64,000 nucleotides of DNA from Thelonectria olida (Eukaryota; Ascomycota; Sordariomycetes; Hypocreales; Nectriaceae): positions 620,001-684,000 of the forward strand of contig JAGPYM010000005.1 of the NCBI GenBank assembly GCA_020736575.1, in the 5' to 3' direction. Below are positions 1-10,839 of this stretch, in pieces (within the stretch, counting starts at the first letter, position 1; each line of letters begins with the position of its first letter). Below the pieces are notes generated by a model. It did not search any database. It had not been told where the DNA came from and saw only the letters and a list, made by a program, of their open reading frames with translations. The translations under genes and the position numbers were made by a program.

Positions 1-513
1 GCGCCATCATGGTCACACACGAGGTCGTCCGAGACGTCGAGTCACATACCACGTCGTCAACGGCGGGGTCGGTGAGACAAGACCAATATTACGAGTCAAC
101 GGATAGACGCACATAGTCATGATGGAACAGAAATTCCAGCAGTGTAATAATTGAAAGGCCGATGTGTATATTCGATGGGGCCGGCCAGAGAAGGAAGGAT
201 ATTGTAGGTTACTCTAGATGCAGATCAAGTCCCCGTCTGATGGACATGTATATATGTAATACACAACGTGATATAGCTTATTTACGAGTGTCTGGTCCAT
301 GATCTACGAGCAAAAGGAAGACGTTATTATGTAAATGACCTGTTGAACGCGCATCTAGACGGGGCGCAAATCTTGGTATTAGCCAACACCAAGGCATTCA
401 GTCACATGAGGATGTGATAGTCTTCAGATTACGACGTAGATCGAAAAATAATGGAGCTTATCAGAATTCATACTTTTATCTAATATGAGGAAGAGCCTTC
501 AAACAATCCATCT
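1..513. other. intergenic, no gene seen
   Basis: AT-richer than the coding blocks. I see no convincing ORF, tRNA box or repeat. The right end is the 3' side of the orphan ORF on the minus strand. Confidence 0.5.
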
Positions 514-1290
514 TCATTCAGCCAATGCATTAGCACCCACGGCTGAGATCGAGTCCATCAACATCTCCATAGCCATGTTTAGCTCATTCTCCGCCTCTGC
601 CATCTCGGGAATCGAAGTCATCTGCAAGTTAGAAGAAAAATCAACCGAATTTGCGCAATCCAGGAGGACAAGCCACCTCCTGGCCTTGAAATCCATCACC
701 TGCTTTCGAAGGGTGGCTTCAGCCCGCCATACCCTGGCCTCCATTGCCGCCACCAAGTTCAAATCCGTGTTGAGAAGGCGGTTCGGAGACCTGCAGCCTC
801 TCTCCGTGTGTCTGATAGAATGCACGCTGCGTAGCATAGACACAGACCATGACAGCCGCGACAAAACGTCCAGGCTGTCTACAATCTCTCGACCAATCTC
901 GATGGACTCAAACAGGGACTCCCGCGCTGTCGCGCCCAACTCACAAAATTGAGGCAGGCCATTGGGGAAAATGTGCTTATCAATCGTTTCCATCCAATGC
1001 CACTTCAGCAGTTCTTGTTGGTGGCTCGTTGGCGGCGGGCTGGCCTGATAATAGCGATGCACGCTGGTTAGCATCTCGCAGGTTCCGACGTCGGGACACG
1101 GGCGCACCTCGTCCATGACCATGCAGCACTTGTGGTTCTCACAAGGCATGAGAGGGAATACGTTGGACTGCTGCTGCTCACAACTGCACTTCATGGGGCT
1201 CGCGAAGGAATCGACGAAGAACTGCTCGCCGTCCGAGACGACTGGGCGGACATCGCAGCTGAGGGTGTGGAAGAAGACGCGGTAACACAT
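514..1290 (-). CDS. cysteine-rich orphan protein, 258 aa
   Basis: Single-exon minus-strand ORF; I do not recognise the family. The first 90 residues are rich in Cys, with CSC, CC and isolated Cys between about residues 35 and 72. The remainder looks helical and charged, with a Trp/Arg-rich stretch near residue 200 and an acidic Met-rich C-terminus. No signal peptide or membrane segment is obvious. The N-terminal cysteines could bind metal but fit no named finger that I can identify. The start is the only ATG that keeps the Cys-rich head. The plus-strand ORF at 485-952 covers the same DNA and looks like its shadow. Because it lacks introns and known homologues, it could be a fast-evolving or lineage-specific gene, or spurious. 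Confidence 0.45.
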   Translation of the reverse strand: MCYRVFFHTLSCDVRPVVSDGEQFFVDSFASPMKCSCEQQQSNVFPLMPCENHKCCMVMDEVRPCPDVGTCEMLTSVHRYYQASPPPTSHQQELLKWHWMETIDKHIFPNGLPQFCELGATARESLFESIEIGREIVDSLDVLSRLSWSVSMLRSVHSIRHTERGCRSPNRLLNTDLNLVAAMEARVWRAEATLRKQVMDFKARRWLVLLDCANSVDFSSNLQMTSIPEMAEAENELNMAMEMLMDSISAVGANALAE

Positions 1291-1786
1291 GATGAGGGAT
1301 GTGTGTAAGCGCGGTAGTTGGAAGCAATGTCAAGGTATTATAGGACTGGAGTTCTCAGTAAGTGACCCGGGCGAAGGCGTAGATGTTTTGAGGTTGTGTG
1401 AAGCTGAATCGTTTGAACTTGGAAGGGATGGCTGAGGATACGTCTAACTCGACATCGTGCACTACAACATTATATATCATAATCGCAAGGTGTGTTCCTT
1501 ATGCCGGTGTCCTTGTGTCTTGCGATTGTTCTAGGAGCCATTGTATAATTGAACAAGCTACCAGTCGGAACAGCATATCTCAATCGAACAAAGAAAAAGA
1601 CACTGTCGACTTGAAGTTGCGTTGTCATTCGTTAGTTCATCAGAACACACGGAATCGCACTGTAAAATAAGAAGCCTGCCCTCGATCAACTCTGGAACAA
1701 TGAGGGAGGGAGATCAGCGAGCCGGAGCAACTGGGTATCCCATTAAGGGCGAAGATTCGTCGTGGGAAACGGCAAAAAAAGACGAT
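1291..1786. other. intergenic, promoter side of orphan ORF and tRNA terminator
   Basis: No credible protein gene. Positions 1774-1780 are seven A's on the plus strand, which read as a T7 run on the minus strand just past the tRNA-Phe 3' end. Confidence 0.5.
1774..1780 (-). terminator. Pol III T7 terminator of tRNA-Phe
   Basis: A run of seven T's on the minus strand starts 6 nt after the discriminator base of the tRNA-Phe gene. T4 or longer at this distance is the standard RNA polymerase III terminator. It supports the upstream tRNA being a live Pol III gene rather than a relic. Confidence 0.8.
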
Positions 1787-1917
1787 TGCGGTTTATGTGG
1801 ATCGAACACATGACCTTCAGATCTTCAGTCTGACGCTCTCTGTCAGTGAAGGTTAGTGATATGCTTCAAATGAGGCATTTGTTTGTTCGAAACGTACCCC
1901 AACTGAGCTAAACCCGC
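1787..1917 (-). tRNA. tRNA-Phe(GAA) split by a D-loop intron
   Basis: Minus strand: nt 1-20 lie at 1917-1898 and nt 21-73 at 1839-1787. Joined they form a canonical 73-nt tRNA. It has a 7-bp acceptor stem (one G-A mismatch at 5-68), D stem GCTC/GAGC, anticodon stem TCAGA/TCTGA, loop CTGAAGA with anticodon GAA, T stem ATGTG/CACAT and loop TTCGATC, discriminator A. The A box (TAGCTCAGTTGG) and B box (GTTCGATCC) are intact and a T7 terminator follows. The anticodon loop has no intron, although the usual tRNA intron sits at 37/38. Instead 58 nt (1897-1840) interrupt the D-loop between nt 20 and 21. No other cloverleaf fits, so the tRNA identity is secure; whether it is expressed is not shown. Confidence 0.93.
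1840..1897 (-). other. 58-nt spliceosomal-type intron inside tRNA-Phe D-loop
   Basis: On the minus strand the insert begins GTACGT, has CACTAAC about 12 nt before its end and ends CTGACAG. This is the pattern of the mRNA introns in this same window. Exact excision restores D-loop AGTTGGGA and the D stem. A tRNA-endonuclease intron would be at 37/38 with a bulge-helix-bulge, which this is not. A TTTCGAAC stretch near its 5' end resembles a B-box core. That it is spliced by the spliceosome is inference. Confidence 0.8.
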
Positions 1918-2529
1918 TCTTGGTTGGAGGAGTGAGTTCTTGTAGCAGTATGAGTATGCGCGAGATTAACGATCGTGTCTCTGATAATTGGCATCCAATG
2001 CAAAGGCACTTGCTGAAAGGGAACAGTTCAATTGATATAACTAATGCATTCCAACTAACTGAATCCTCACTGCTCTATAGATATTGTTCAATTGGCCATT
2101 CATCGGCAACAACTTCCTCAATCGTACTCTCGGCGTCCGGTGCTTCTAGCCCGATGGCAGAAAAGCCAACCGTTGCCCGAATTGGCAAATATCTGGACCA
2201 AATGGCCCACCGCAAAGTTCCCATGACCATCATTGAACTTCAGGCCCCTTGACCTTTTGTTGTCTGGGGAATAACCTCTAGAATTCTTATTCAAGAGGCC
2301 AATTGGGCTGTTTAGATCCTTGTCCTACTTATTATTGTCAATTGTAGCAACTCCATACTTTTCCCTCTCCCCAACTCCGCTCACCTACTATTGCTGCCTC
2401 CCCCCGCCGACTTCGCGCTCGCCCCCGGACTATGCGAGAACGGAGCTCAGGCCGATTGCGCGTAACCCATTGATTGCGCCGACTGTGTTATTTATTATAA
2501 GTCATCCCCATTGGGTTTCCTATCTCCCA
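1918..2529. other. intergenic, promoter of Zn(II)2Cys6 gene
   Basis: No supported gene. The last 200 nt are rich in C/T, as in many fungal promoters, before the ATG at 2530. Confidence 0.5.
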
Positions 2530-4567
2530 ATGGACAATTACCCAAAACGCAAGCAACGCACCGCTTGCGACATCTGCCGCCGGCGAAAGGTCAGATGCGA
2601 CGTCGCCTTTCAACCCTCCGGCACTTGTTCTAGCTGTCGCCGCAGCGGCACCGAGTGTTTGTATGCAGGCACCCTTCCAGCGTTGGAGCCAGAAAGCTGA
2701 CTTGCCGTCTAACTACAGGTCCACAACGAAATGGGCCACGGCGAGACGGTCCGTGACAGATGCAGCTCGAACACACCGGTCTGAAGATGACTTGCCAAGT
2801 GGTCCAAGCCAGCCCCGGCCTCAACTTGCAGAAGCGACAAATGAGGCCGAAGAAGCCCTGGTTGAGCCTATATCACCACCCGAGGCCCGCCATGAACCGT
2901 CTGCCAGCTCTGAGCAGGAGAAACTGGCACGCATCGGACTGGCACTCTTCCTCAAACACGGAGTTACCGACGACACTTGGGCTGTCTTTGACTCTCTCGA
3001 CAGGCTCCGCATCGCATATGTCGGAACTGCCGCCTCCAACATCAGCCACCTGGTGGACCTTCATCGATCCTCCAGACCTTCCGCCCTCTTACCCTCTACC
3101 ACGGCGGGCGAAGACGAGCATCTATTGGAGTCGTTGCTTAACCCCGACGCGCCCTGCAAAGAAGAAGACGCAACGAAGCCTCTGCACTATCCGTACCCTC
3201 CCATCCGCCAAAGCAAGGCCTGGACACCCAATGTCGATGTATTCGGCATCACCTCTGGTAAGAACCTTTTATCAGATGTCTCGTCCGTCCCCGAGCCAGA
3301 AATTAGAGACGCCCTGGTGTCTGCATACTTTGAACACATCCACCCCTTCTTGCCGTTTCTCTCCAAAGACGACTTCATCAACGCAGACTCGGGGAAGCGG
3401 CCACCTCTCCTCCTCTACCAGGCCGTCATGATGGCCGGCGCTCATGCGTGCTCTCACCCCATCGTTGCCGAGAACCGACACTGGTTAAAGAGCGTTCTCT
3501 TCCGTCGAGCCTCGATGCTTTTTCACATCCGCCATGAAACTGACCGCACCCATCTCATGCAAGCCGCTATCCTGTTTACCTGGTACACGGGCGACGGTGA
3601 TACTGTAACGGGCGGCCCGTACTATTGGAGCGGTATCGCCTCGAGAATCGGGTGTGGCTTGGGAGCGCACCGCCGTGGCACCAGGCTGCTAGCTCAAGAC
3701 AACCTATCCTTCAAGCTCTCTTGGTGGTCGGCTTTTGTCTGCGATGTCTTTTCCTCGTTGGACACTGGCCGGCCCAACTCGATACGGCCCGAGGAAATAG
3801 ATCAACTGAGGATAACGCTCGCCGACACCGACACGGCCAACAGCCCCGAAACATCACAATCCCAATACGAGATTGCGCATCTCAAGTTCCTCAAGGCCAT
3901 GGTGGATCTTGCCTACATTGGCATCGACATCATCGTAGCGAACGCGCCCTCCCAGGACCGGCAGTCCAGCGTCCAAGACATCGACGCACAGCTCGGCCTG
4001 TGGTCTGTCCAATCCGGCGTCTTTTCCGACACGGACAACGATCCGTGGACGTGTCAGTTGGGCATACATTACAATCTTTTGCTGCTTTACCTGCACCGCA
4101 ACAATTCCGAAGAGCTGGGTAGCAAGTCTGTTTGCTCCGTGGCAGCCCAGACGATCGTCAGTCTATTCGAGCAACTTCGAGCGAGGGATGGCCTAAAACA
4201 ATGCCACTTCACCGCAGCCAACGCCATCATCGCCGCGGGCATTCAGATAGTGAACGAAATACGGTCTACCATTGTCAGCGGGACGCACTCGGTCGCCATT
4301 GATGCCCTGGCTCGGCTGGCTCGGCTTTTGCGATCCGCCAAGTCGTTGGGCGAGTACTGGCTCAACATGGAGTCTGTCCATACCGTTTTCAAGGACCTCC
4401 ACGAGGAGTACGAAGGGTACGTCACGCAGTTTCTCCAAGGAAAGGGCGTTGTGGTACCTGAAAATTCGCCGGATTGGTGTGATTTGTTCACGGGTATCGA
4501 GGCGCACTCGAAACAGCCGAACAATGTTGAAGACTGGATGAGCATTATCGACTGGAATAATTTTTAG
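2530..4567 (+). CDS. Zn(II)2Cys6 fungal transcription factor, 659 aa
   Basis: Exons 2530-2660 and 2719-4567. The 58-nt intron starts GTATGC, has GCTGAC before its end and stops at CTACAG. It splits codon Leu44 right after the zinc cluster. The start at 2530 gives a basic lead-in and a binuclear cluster with Cys13, 16, 23, 33, 36 and 43 (CX2CX6CX9CX2CX6C), which binds DNA. Residues about 235-420 form a fungal_trans middle homology region, containing HPFLPFLSKDDF and YYWSGIASRIGCGLGAHR. Family members act as nuclear homo- or heterodimers at CGG half-sites. The domain layout resembles the cutinase-factor (CTF1beta) group, but the target genes are unknown. The neighbours are unrelated, so it is not a cluster regulator that can be linked to genes here. 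Confidence 0.88.
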
Positions 4568-5528
4568 GAAAAGGACGTGTAATTAACGGAATGGCGTTGT
4601 ATTTGGGTTGACATCACGAGGACGGGGCTTATTCGGTCGCTTGAGATTGGGAACAGGTTACATAGGTCCAGCAACGGACAGGAATATCCATTGAAGAAGT
4701 CGTCAGTTATTACATACAAGCAAGTATTGGGAACAGGACTAAGTCGACTCCGGAAAAGCTCCATCTGATGATCTGATAAGTCCAGTGCACCGGCAACCAT
4801 GGCTTGATTACCCACTTACTAAAGATCTCAGGCGTGGTCTGATCGATCTCACGGAGCAATTCTTATCACTACGTACTCCAACCTGAAGATTCCGATTCGG
4901 GCCCAACCTAGTGCCAGATCCTTTCTCGATCCGGGGCATAACTAGCACTCGCCCTGTTCTTTGCCGTCTGGGGCAACGACATGGACAGGTGCCCAACTGC
5001 CTTGGAGGACGTCCATATGCTACGCTCCACATTGAGCATGGAGTGCCTGTTCGTACAGGACAGAATGCAGACTAGGATTTCATCTTGATTGGGACTTTCT
5101 CTTGCCACTGCAGTCCTATCCAGCAATCCCCGAGTTGCCTGTCCGTTGATCGCCCTTGCTGCGTGCCGTATCGTGCGAGTCATGTCAAACCACGTCTTTC
5201 TCAACTGCCGGAGCCGCTCAACCAATGAGACTCTAGCAGTGTCAGTCTCTAGTCAATTGGACCCTGCTCAGTTGCTTGTCTATGTCCAGACTGTGTGAGT
5301 TGTCAGTTTTCTTGCAGAGACTAACAAACCCGAGTCCTTCTAGTCGACCCTCCCCTCCTCCTCCTCCTCTCAACCAACCTACCTACCCTTGATCAAAATC
5401 TTCCGAAAGGCCTTCCCAGCTCATCGGGATTTTGCAAGGGACGGAGGAATTTTGCGGGTTTGTGGGTCGGAGATACGCGAGCTTTCGATCCCAAATTCCG
5501 ATCAGGCGGGCGGAAGGGAAGAGGGAGC

Positions 5529-5553
5529 AAAAAAAAAAAAAAAAAAAAAAAAA
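5529..5553. repeat. A25 homopolymer
   Basis: An uninterrupted run of 25 A's in intergenic DNA. No target-site duplication or retroelement body is visible beside it. Confidence 0.9.
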
Positions 5554-8340
5554 GAATCGTCGATTTCCTCCACCCAAAGGCACCGACTACTGTACGTTGG
5601 CACTTTCATCTCACCTGCTGCAGGCTAACTATCATGTTCGGCAATGCAAGATTTGGTTCTATTGGAAGCTGGGGAATTTTGGCCTCCTGCTGCTGCTGCT
5701 GCCGCTGCAGTCAAGGATCCAGGATCCTCTGCAATATCGTAGATATGGAGTGGATGGAGTCTCAGGGGTGCATTCGCCATGATGCCTTAGCATGCGTTTT
5801 GGCTTTTGGACCTCAGGAATGCCAGAAGCAATGCTTATTTTAGCAACTTTGCACCCATGTCCCGTGGCGAGGTTCATTGACAATCACCCAGACCGACTCT
5901 TCCTCTCTTCAAGGTCAATGGACGGGATGGAGCCCGGGACTTGACGGCTACGCACAGTTCAGTTGAGACTGAAGACACAGTCGAGTCCCCTTGCTTTGTT
6001 CTGCGCCAACCCGGCGCCAAATACGGCGAGCGATATCGGGACGGTTGCGAGGGCTTGCTTGCTTGGTAACGCAAACAAGAACAGAGACTGTGCATGTGTC
6101 ACGCCCCTCATCCCAACAAATCCCGGTGAGATGCTGCCCGGAGGGTCTCGGCATGTCGACGGTGCAGCATCCGTGTGGTCCCCGTCCCGTCACCCAGCTC
6201 CTGTTGGTCCAGTTCATCTTGCGTTTGCTTGTTGGCTGTAAAGACCCGATCCCAGTGCGTCGTCGTCGCCGTCGTCGATGGACGAGGGGAAGTCTTAGTT
6301 CCCGTCTCATATAAACACCTGCATCCATACATACATGGGTGGTTGGAATCCGGCAGAAGCAAGAGAGGCGAGGGAGACCAGACGCAACTCGACCACAAGT
6401 AGGTACATCGAGGAAGGGTCCATATACTCCATACCGGCTGCCATCATGTCGCACAGTACCGTTTCACACATGGCGCTTGTGCATGTCACACAGGTTCAAC
6501 AATGCTCATGACCAAAAGAGGACACAGAGCCCAACGCAGGGAGACAACAACTCTCGAACAAGATAGGAGCCCCCGTAGGATCTACCGGCACGCCACCCAC
6601 TCCAGACCGGTGAAGTTAGGGTCTGGGTCTCAACAACTCCACGAGGTCAGCTGGGTTAACGGTCAGCAAACGCAGAGCAGTCGACGACAGTGATAGGCGG
6701 CTTGGGAGGCGTTATCTGGGGTGAACAGTAGCGTGACAAGTGAAAGAGACGTCGGCATGTGCGCCGCCGCCGGGGCTTCATCAGGCATCCCTGGTCCTGC
6801 AGAGGTGATCTCGGTGGATCACGGCCATGGTGAAATCTGACGGCGGGCTCTTCTCCGTGGATGGCTGACTGACCTTCAGAACCGGTCAAGAGCTGGGCGA
6901 CGAGACAAGACTCCAATTGACTGCATCCAGGCCCAATCTGTGGGTTTCCGGCCGGTGCAACTCTGTTCGTCTCATGCCTCGTTTGTATTTGCTGTTTTGC
7001 GCTGAGGCTGACGTCGGTATCCTGTCGGGACGAGGAGAGAACCCAGGCCACACACAAGCTTTTCGCGGGCGTCGCCTTGCATTTCTGACGAACAACGCAT
7101 ACATAGCCGCTGTTGATGACGTGAACCCAGCAGCTGCCTGCCTGCCTGGCCCTGCTGTTGCTGCAGGATTAATTAATCAATGGCCCTGCACTGTGCTGTA
7201 TTGATGCCTTGCAGCTTTCGGGTCGGGCCTGGGCCGTTGCTTTGGGTCTCTCTGTGTCTGTGATGATCCTTGCGGTGTGCGTTTGATGTTGACAGACAGG
7301 GAGGAGTGTGGGACAGCCCAGCCACTGCCGGAAAGCAGGGCGAGAGAGACAGTCAGTATGGATGGAGTACGTAACGTGGCTTCTGTCACCAGGGAAGAGT
7401 GAGAGAAGGGAGTGAGGAGAGAGACAAGACGTCTAGTCCTAGTCCTGCAAGCCATTTATTACTTCCAGAAATGAGGAAATCATCAACTAGGGGATCCCCG
7501 GGAGACGGCGCAGACGCCAGACAGCAAGCCACGACGGAGCACGCCCTACGCCAAGCGACCTATCACCAACGCGAGAGTTCGTAAGCAAAAAAATGATGCG
7601 CAGTTTGGCTGGACTGGCTCGTCATCGTGGAAAACAAGAAAAAAAGGGCGGCGGAGGCGGCGGGTCTCTTCTGGGGGAGGGAGATGGATCCGACAGATGG
7701 GAAAAACCAAGTTTATGGCGGCTGCAACTGCAACCAGATGCAACTGCAAGACGCACGTACCGGTATCGTAGCCGTTCACAGCATGGGTTTGCCGATTGAT
7801 GGCTGATCCGGTGTGTCTGGGGGAAGAATTGCTCGTCGGTTAGCACCGCCCGGAAGACCAAGACACGAGCCGGGAAAAGCAAAAGCTGCGGTGAGAAGAC
7901 CACAGCAGAGAACCGGCAGCGTCCCGGAGGACAGCAGAGTACTTTGCACGAGGATGTACTCCGTACAACGGTACGGCGGCGGCGATACCTTGTGTCATCT
8001 TGTCGAACCCTCGGCGACAAAGTCCAGCCCCCCGGCCATGACGCATCTCCCCAATCCCTGCCGTTTGGGGTCCAACGCCTCGGGAGATTTGAACTGCCTG
8101 TCGCGAGGCGCGCTTAGGAGAGGATACACGCTTATCCCTAACTTACTAGTCGTGAGCCGAGGGCTTGGTGAATACGGATAGACAGAGTGTCATGGAGATG
8201 ATTAAGCTGGGGTCCATGTGCCGTGGTGGAAGGACCATGCCCGATGGCTTCTCCTAGACTTTGTGTGTACATGGACTCCTTCATACGTACGTACATGCTG
8301 ACTGAGTGCATAATCGGAGGGAATGGCATGGACCGCTGCG

Positions 8341-8369
8341 GATGGATGGAGGGATGGATGGATGGATGG
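8341..8369. repeat. GGAT tetranucleotide microsatellite
   Basis: About seven GATG units with one GAGG interruption, in the gene desert. Confidence 0.85.
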
Positions 8370-10708
8370 CTGAGTGTCCAAGCGGATCTACATCTACATC
8401 TCCAATCTATAATCTACAATCTACGATGTCCCCGTTCCTCGGTACCAAGTCCAAGCTTGCAAAATGCAACAGCAGCATTCATCAATCACGATGCATCCAT
8501 GCTCAAAGGGAAAGAGAAAGAAAAAAAAGAGCAGGGGAAAAGCAATATGTAAAGCCATGCTACTGCGTAAGGCTCGGTCTAGTTAGTTTCAACCGCGCCC
8601 GCTCTTGACTCCGTCCGCTCCGTCGTCCGCCCTTCTTCCCCCGCTGGTCTTTGATACTACGTCGACTATAGTCTCTCCGGCAAATGCAAAGATTGGGCCC
8701 TAGCCTCGAGGCCTGCTAGTGATCGCTGCTCCCTCCACCCCCCTTGGCAAAGAAATAAGAAAAGATTTTTGTCTGCCTCCCTCCCTTGGAAAGAAAAGCA
8801 ACAAGTAGTAATTAGACACGAGCAAAAGGAATTCCCCGTTGCGGTGTCTTACCATACAAAGTACGAAGTAAAGGGGGCTCAGCTGGCCTCAGCCAAATTG
8901 CGTCCCGTCTCAGCAATCATCAATTGACAAGGTACCCAGCTCGCCTCGCTAATAGCTCACCCATGCCGTTTATTAGAGGCTTGACGTGGCCGTCGTTCAT
9001 CTTAACCTCAGCTGGAGCGGGTTGATTGCTAGCTCCAGAAGATGTTCTCTCCGCTCTTCTCCAACCCGTCATGGCCTTTCCATTTCCCATTGCCGTGGTG
9101 CCTGCGTCAAGATGCAAGTTGAATAGCTATGAACCGACTGATCCCCAAAGACCCTGCACATCATGTCATCATTGTGCCCAACGCACCTCGTTCCAATTGC
9201 CTCGTCTCCCGCCCGTTGGGCGTGTCGTCATGGGCGTGCCTCTAGCTGGACATCCAGACATTGTTCTCTCTGTCTCTCCCTCGCTGAACATCTCTTCTTT
9301 CCTCTCTCTGACTCTGGACGGACGTTTCCTGCTCATCACGCGGTCCCTCCCTCCCTCGTCAATTCTTTCCGCCTCACTTTGCTTTTGCAATGCCATGCTG
9401 GCTCATTTTCGCCAGCGTTTGTATCGACTCGTCGCGTGCCAATCCCGGGCTCCCCCAAGCAACAGACCTACCCTTTGCTTTTTTTTTCCCTTTCTTTTTC
9501 CCCATCTAATGGAGCATAGACCAGCCTTTCCCAAACAATGCCTACCGCATGCGCGGCGCATGGACATTACGGAGCACGCACATCCTTGATCACACAACCC
9601 TGCATTGGAGAGAGTGAGAGCGAGTGTGAGACTGAGAGCACAAGCAGCGTTAACTAGGTTTGCTGCACGCCCCCAGCTCTTCCGGCTGGCCTCCCTGGAA
9701 GTCGTCTCGTTTGCTTGCCCATGGTCATGGCCCGTAGCCCAAACAATGAACCAACCGCATATCCCCCTATCCTTGTTCGTCCGGCGAGCCTCTCGCCATC
9801 AACGCCCAAAGACGTCCGTCCCTCCCAGCTCTCTCTCTCTCTTCCTCTCCCTCCCCAGTAATCAATCGTACCGCTCCGCTCCGTACCCGCTCCCGAAGTC
9901 CCGACCAACCGGCCCCTGCAGCCCGGCCCTTTTTTTTTGTGCCCAGGTTTCCATCTTGATCCACGCCTCTTAAATCCCCACGCCCAAAAACTTCGATTTC
10001 CGCCGTGTTGCTGAGCTTTACCCGATGTGCCAGATCCCACTCTCTCTCCTCAAGGGGGGGAGCCAGTTGGCCAGGACTCAGGAGGGAAAAGAAAGCAAGA
10101 CGGCGAGAAAAAGCAACTTCAAGCCCTGGCCCAGCTTGCCTTCGTTACGCCGTAGTTTACTTGCTAGTCGAGGCTTCGTTCCTTCTTTTTGAGGAATCCG
10201 TTGCGTTTGTCCCTCCCACGTCGAGACCTCGTCCGCCTTGCTTGTGGCTGATAGTCTCCTTTTTTCCTCTTCCCTCCCTCCTCTCTCTTTCTCCGTAACA
10301 TCTTTCCCTCCCTTTTCTTATTTATTTGCTGCACTCAGCCGCTCGTCATTCCTAAAAGGCTGCCCGTGTCCTGCAACCTTCCAGGGCAAACAATTCGCTG
10401 GGTCCCGCGTAAACCATCCATCCTGTCCTGTCCTTGACCTACATCCCGTCCCCGTTTGACGGTACCTAATCGCTTTCTGCCACATCACAATTCGCACGCC
10501 CAACCATTCCCGAGCCTGTCTATTTGCTTGCCTCGTCCTACTGCTGAGGCCCGTCGGAAAGACACACACGACCACTTGGCAACCAAACGCTGGCCGCCGT
10601 GACTTTCAGGGTTTGCCGTTGCTGCTGTCATCCTCGCACACCCCACGCCACGCCCAAGCATTCCCAAGGCCTTCTCTCTCTCAGACGACTCCAAGCTGCC
10701 CGTGTCCA

Positions 10709-10777
10709 TATAAGTCGGAGCTTCGCCCTTGGACTTGACTAATTCACCTCCACCGCTCCATCGCCACGCTCTTATAA
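10709..10777 (+). promoter_or_regulatory. two TATA-like elements before the dsRNA-binding gene
   Basis: TATAAG at 10709 and TATAA at 10773 lie about 130 and 65 nt before the ATG at 10840, in C/T-rich DNA. Either could set transcription start; no direct proof. Confidence 0.35.
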
Positions 10778-10839
10778 GCAATCTCTCAACGGCTCACTAC
10801 AACTTATTCAGCCCACTTCGTATCATCCATCACTTCACA

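Larger units (their letters stand above)
4568..10839. other. 6.3-kb gene desert, pyrimidine-rich toward its right end
   Basis: No ORF shows conserved protein character on either strand. The many short ORFs are low-complexity shadows. Contents are an A25 run (5529-5553), a GGAT microsatellite (8341-8369), and long C/T-rich tracts from about 9.2 to 10.8 kb that lead into the small dsRNA-binding gene. It may be a long promoter or leader, or it may hold noncoding RNA. Confidence 0.5.

Noticed and set aside
1840..1897. tRNA insert as an endonuclease-type tRNA intron
   Set aside because: The position is in the D-loop, not 37/38, and no bulge-helix-bulge with the anticodon is possible there.
5529..5553. 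A25 run as the tail of a retroelement or processed pseudogene
   Set aside because: No target-site duplication and no gene-like sequence upstream of the run.
7960..8060. GGTTCGACA on the minus strand looks like a tRNA B box
   Set aside because: No A box, acceptor stem or T-run at a fitting distance; no cloverleaf forms.
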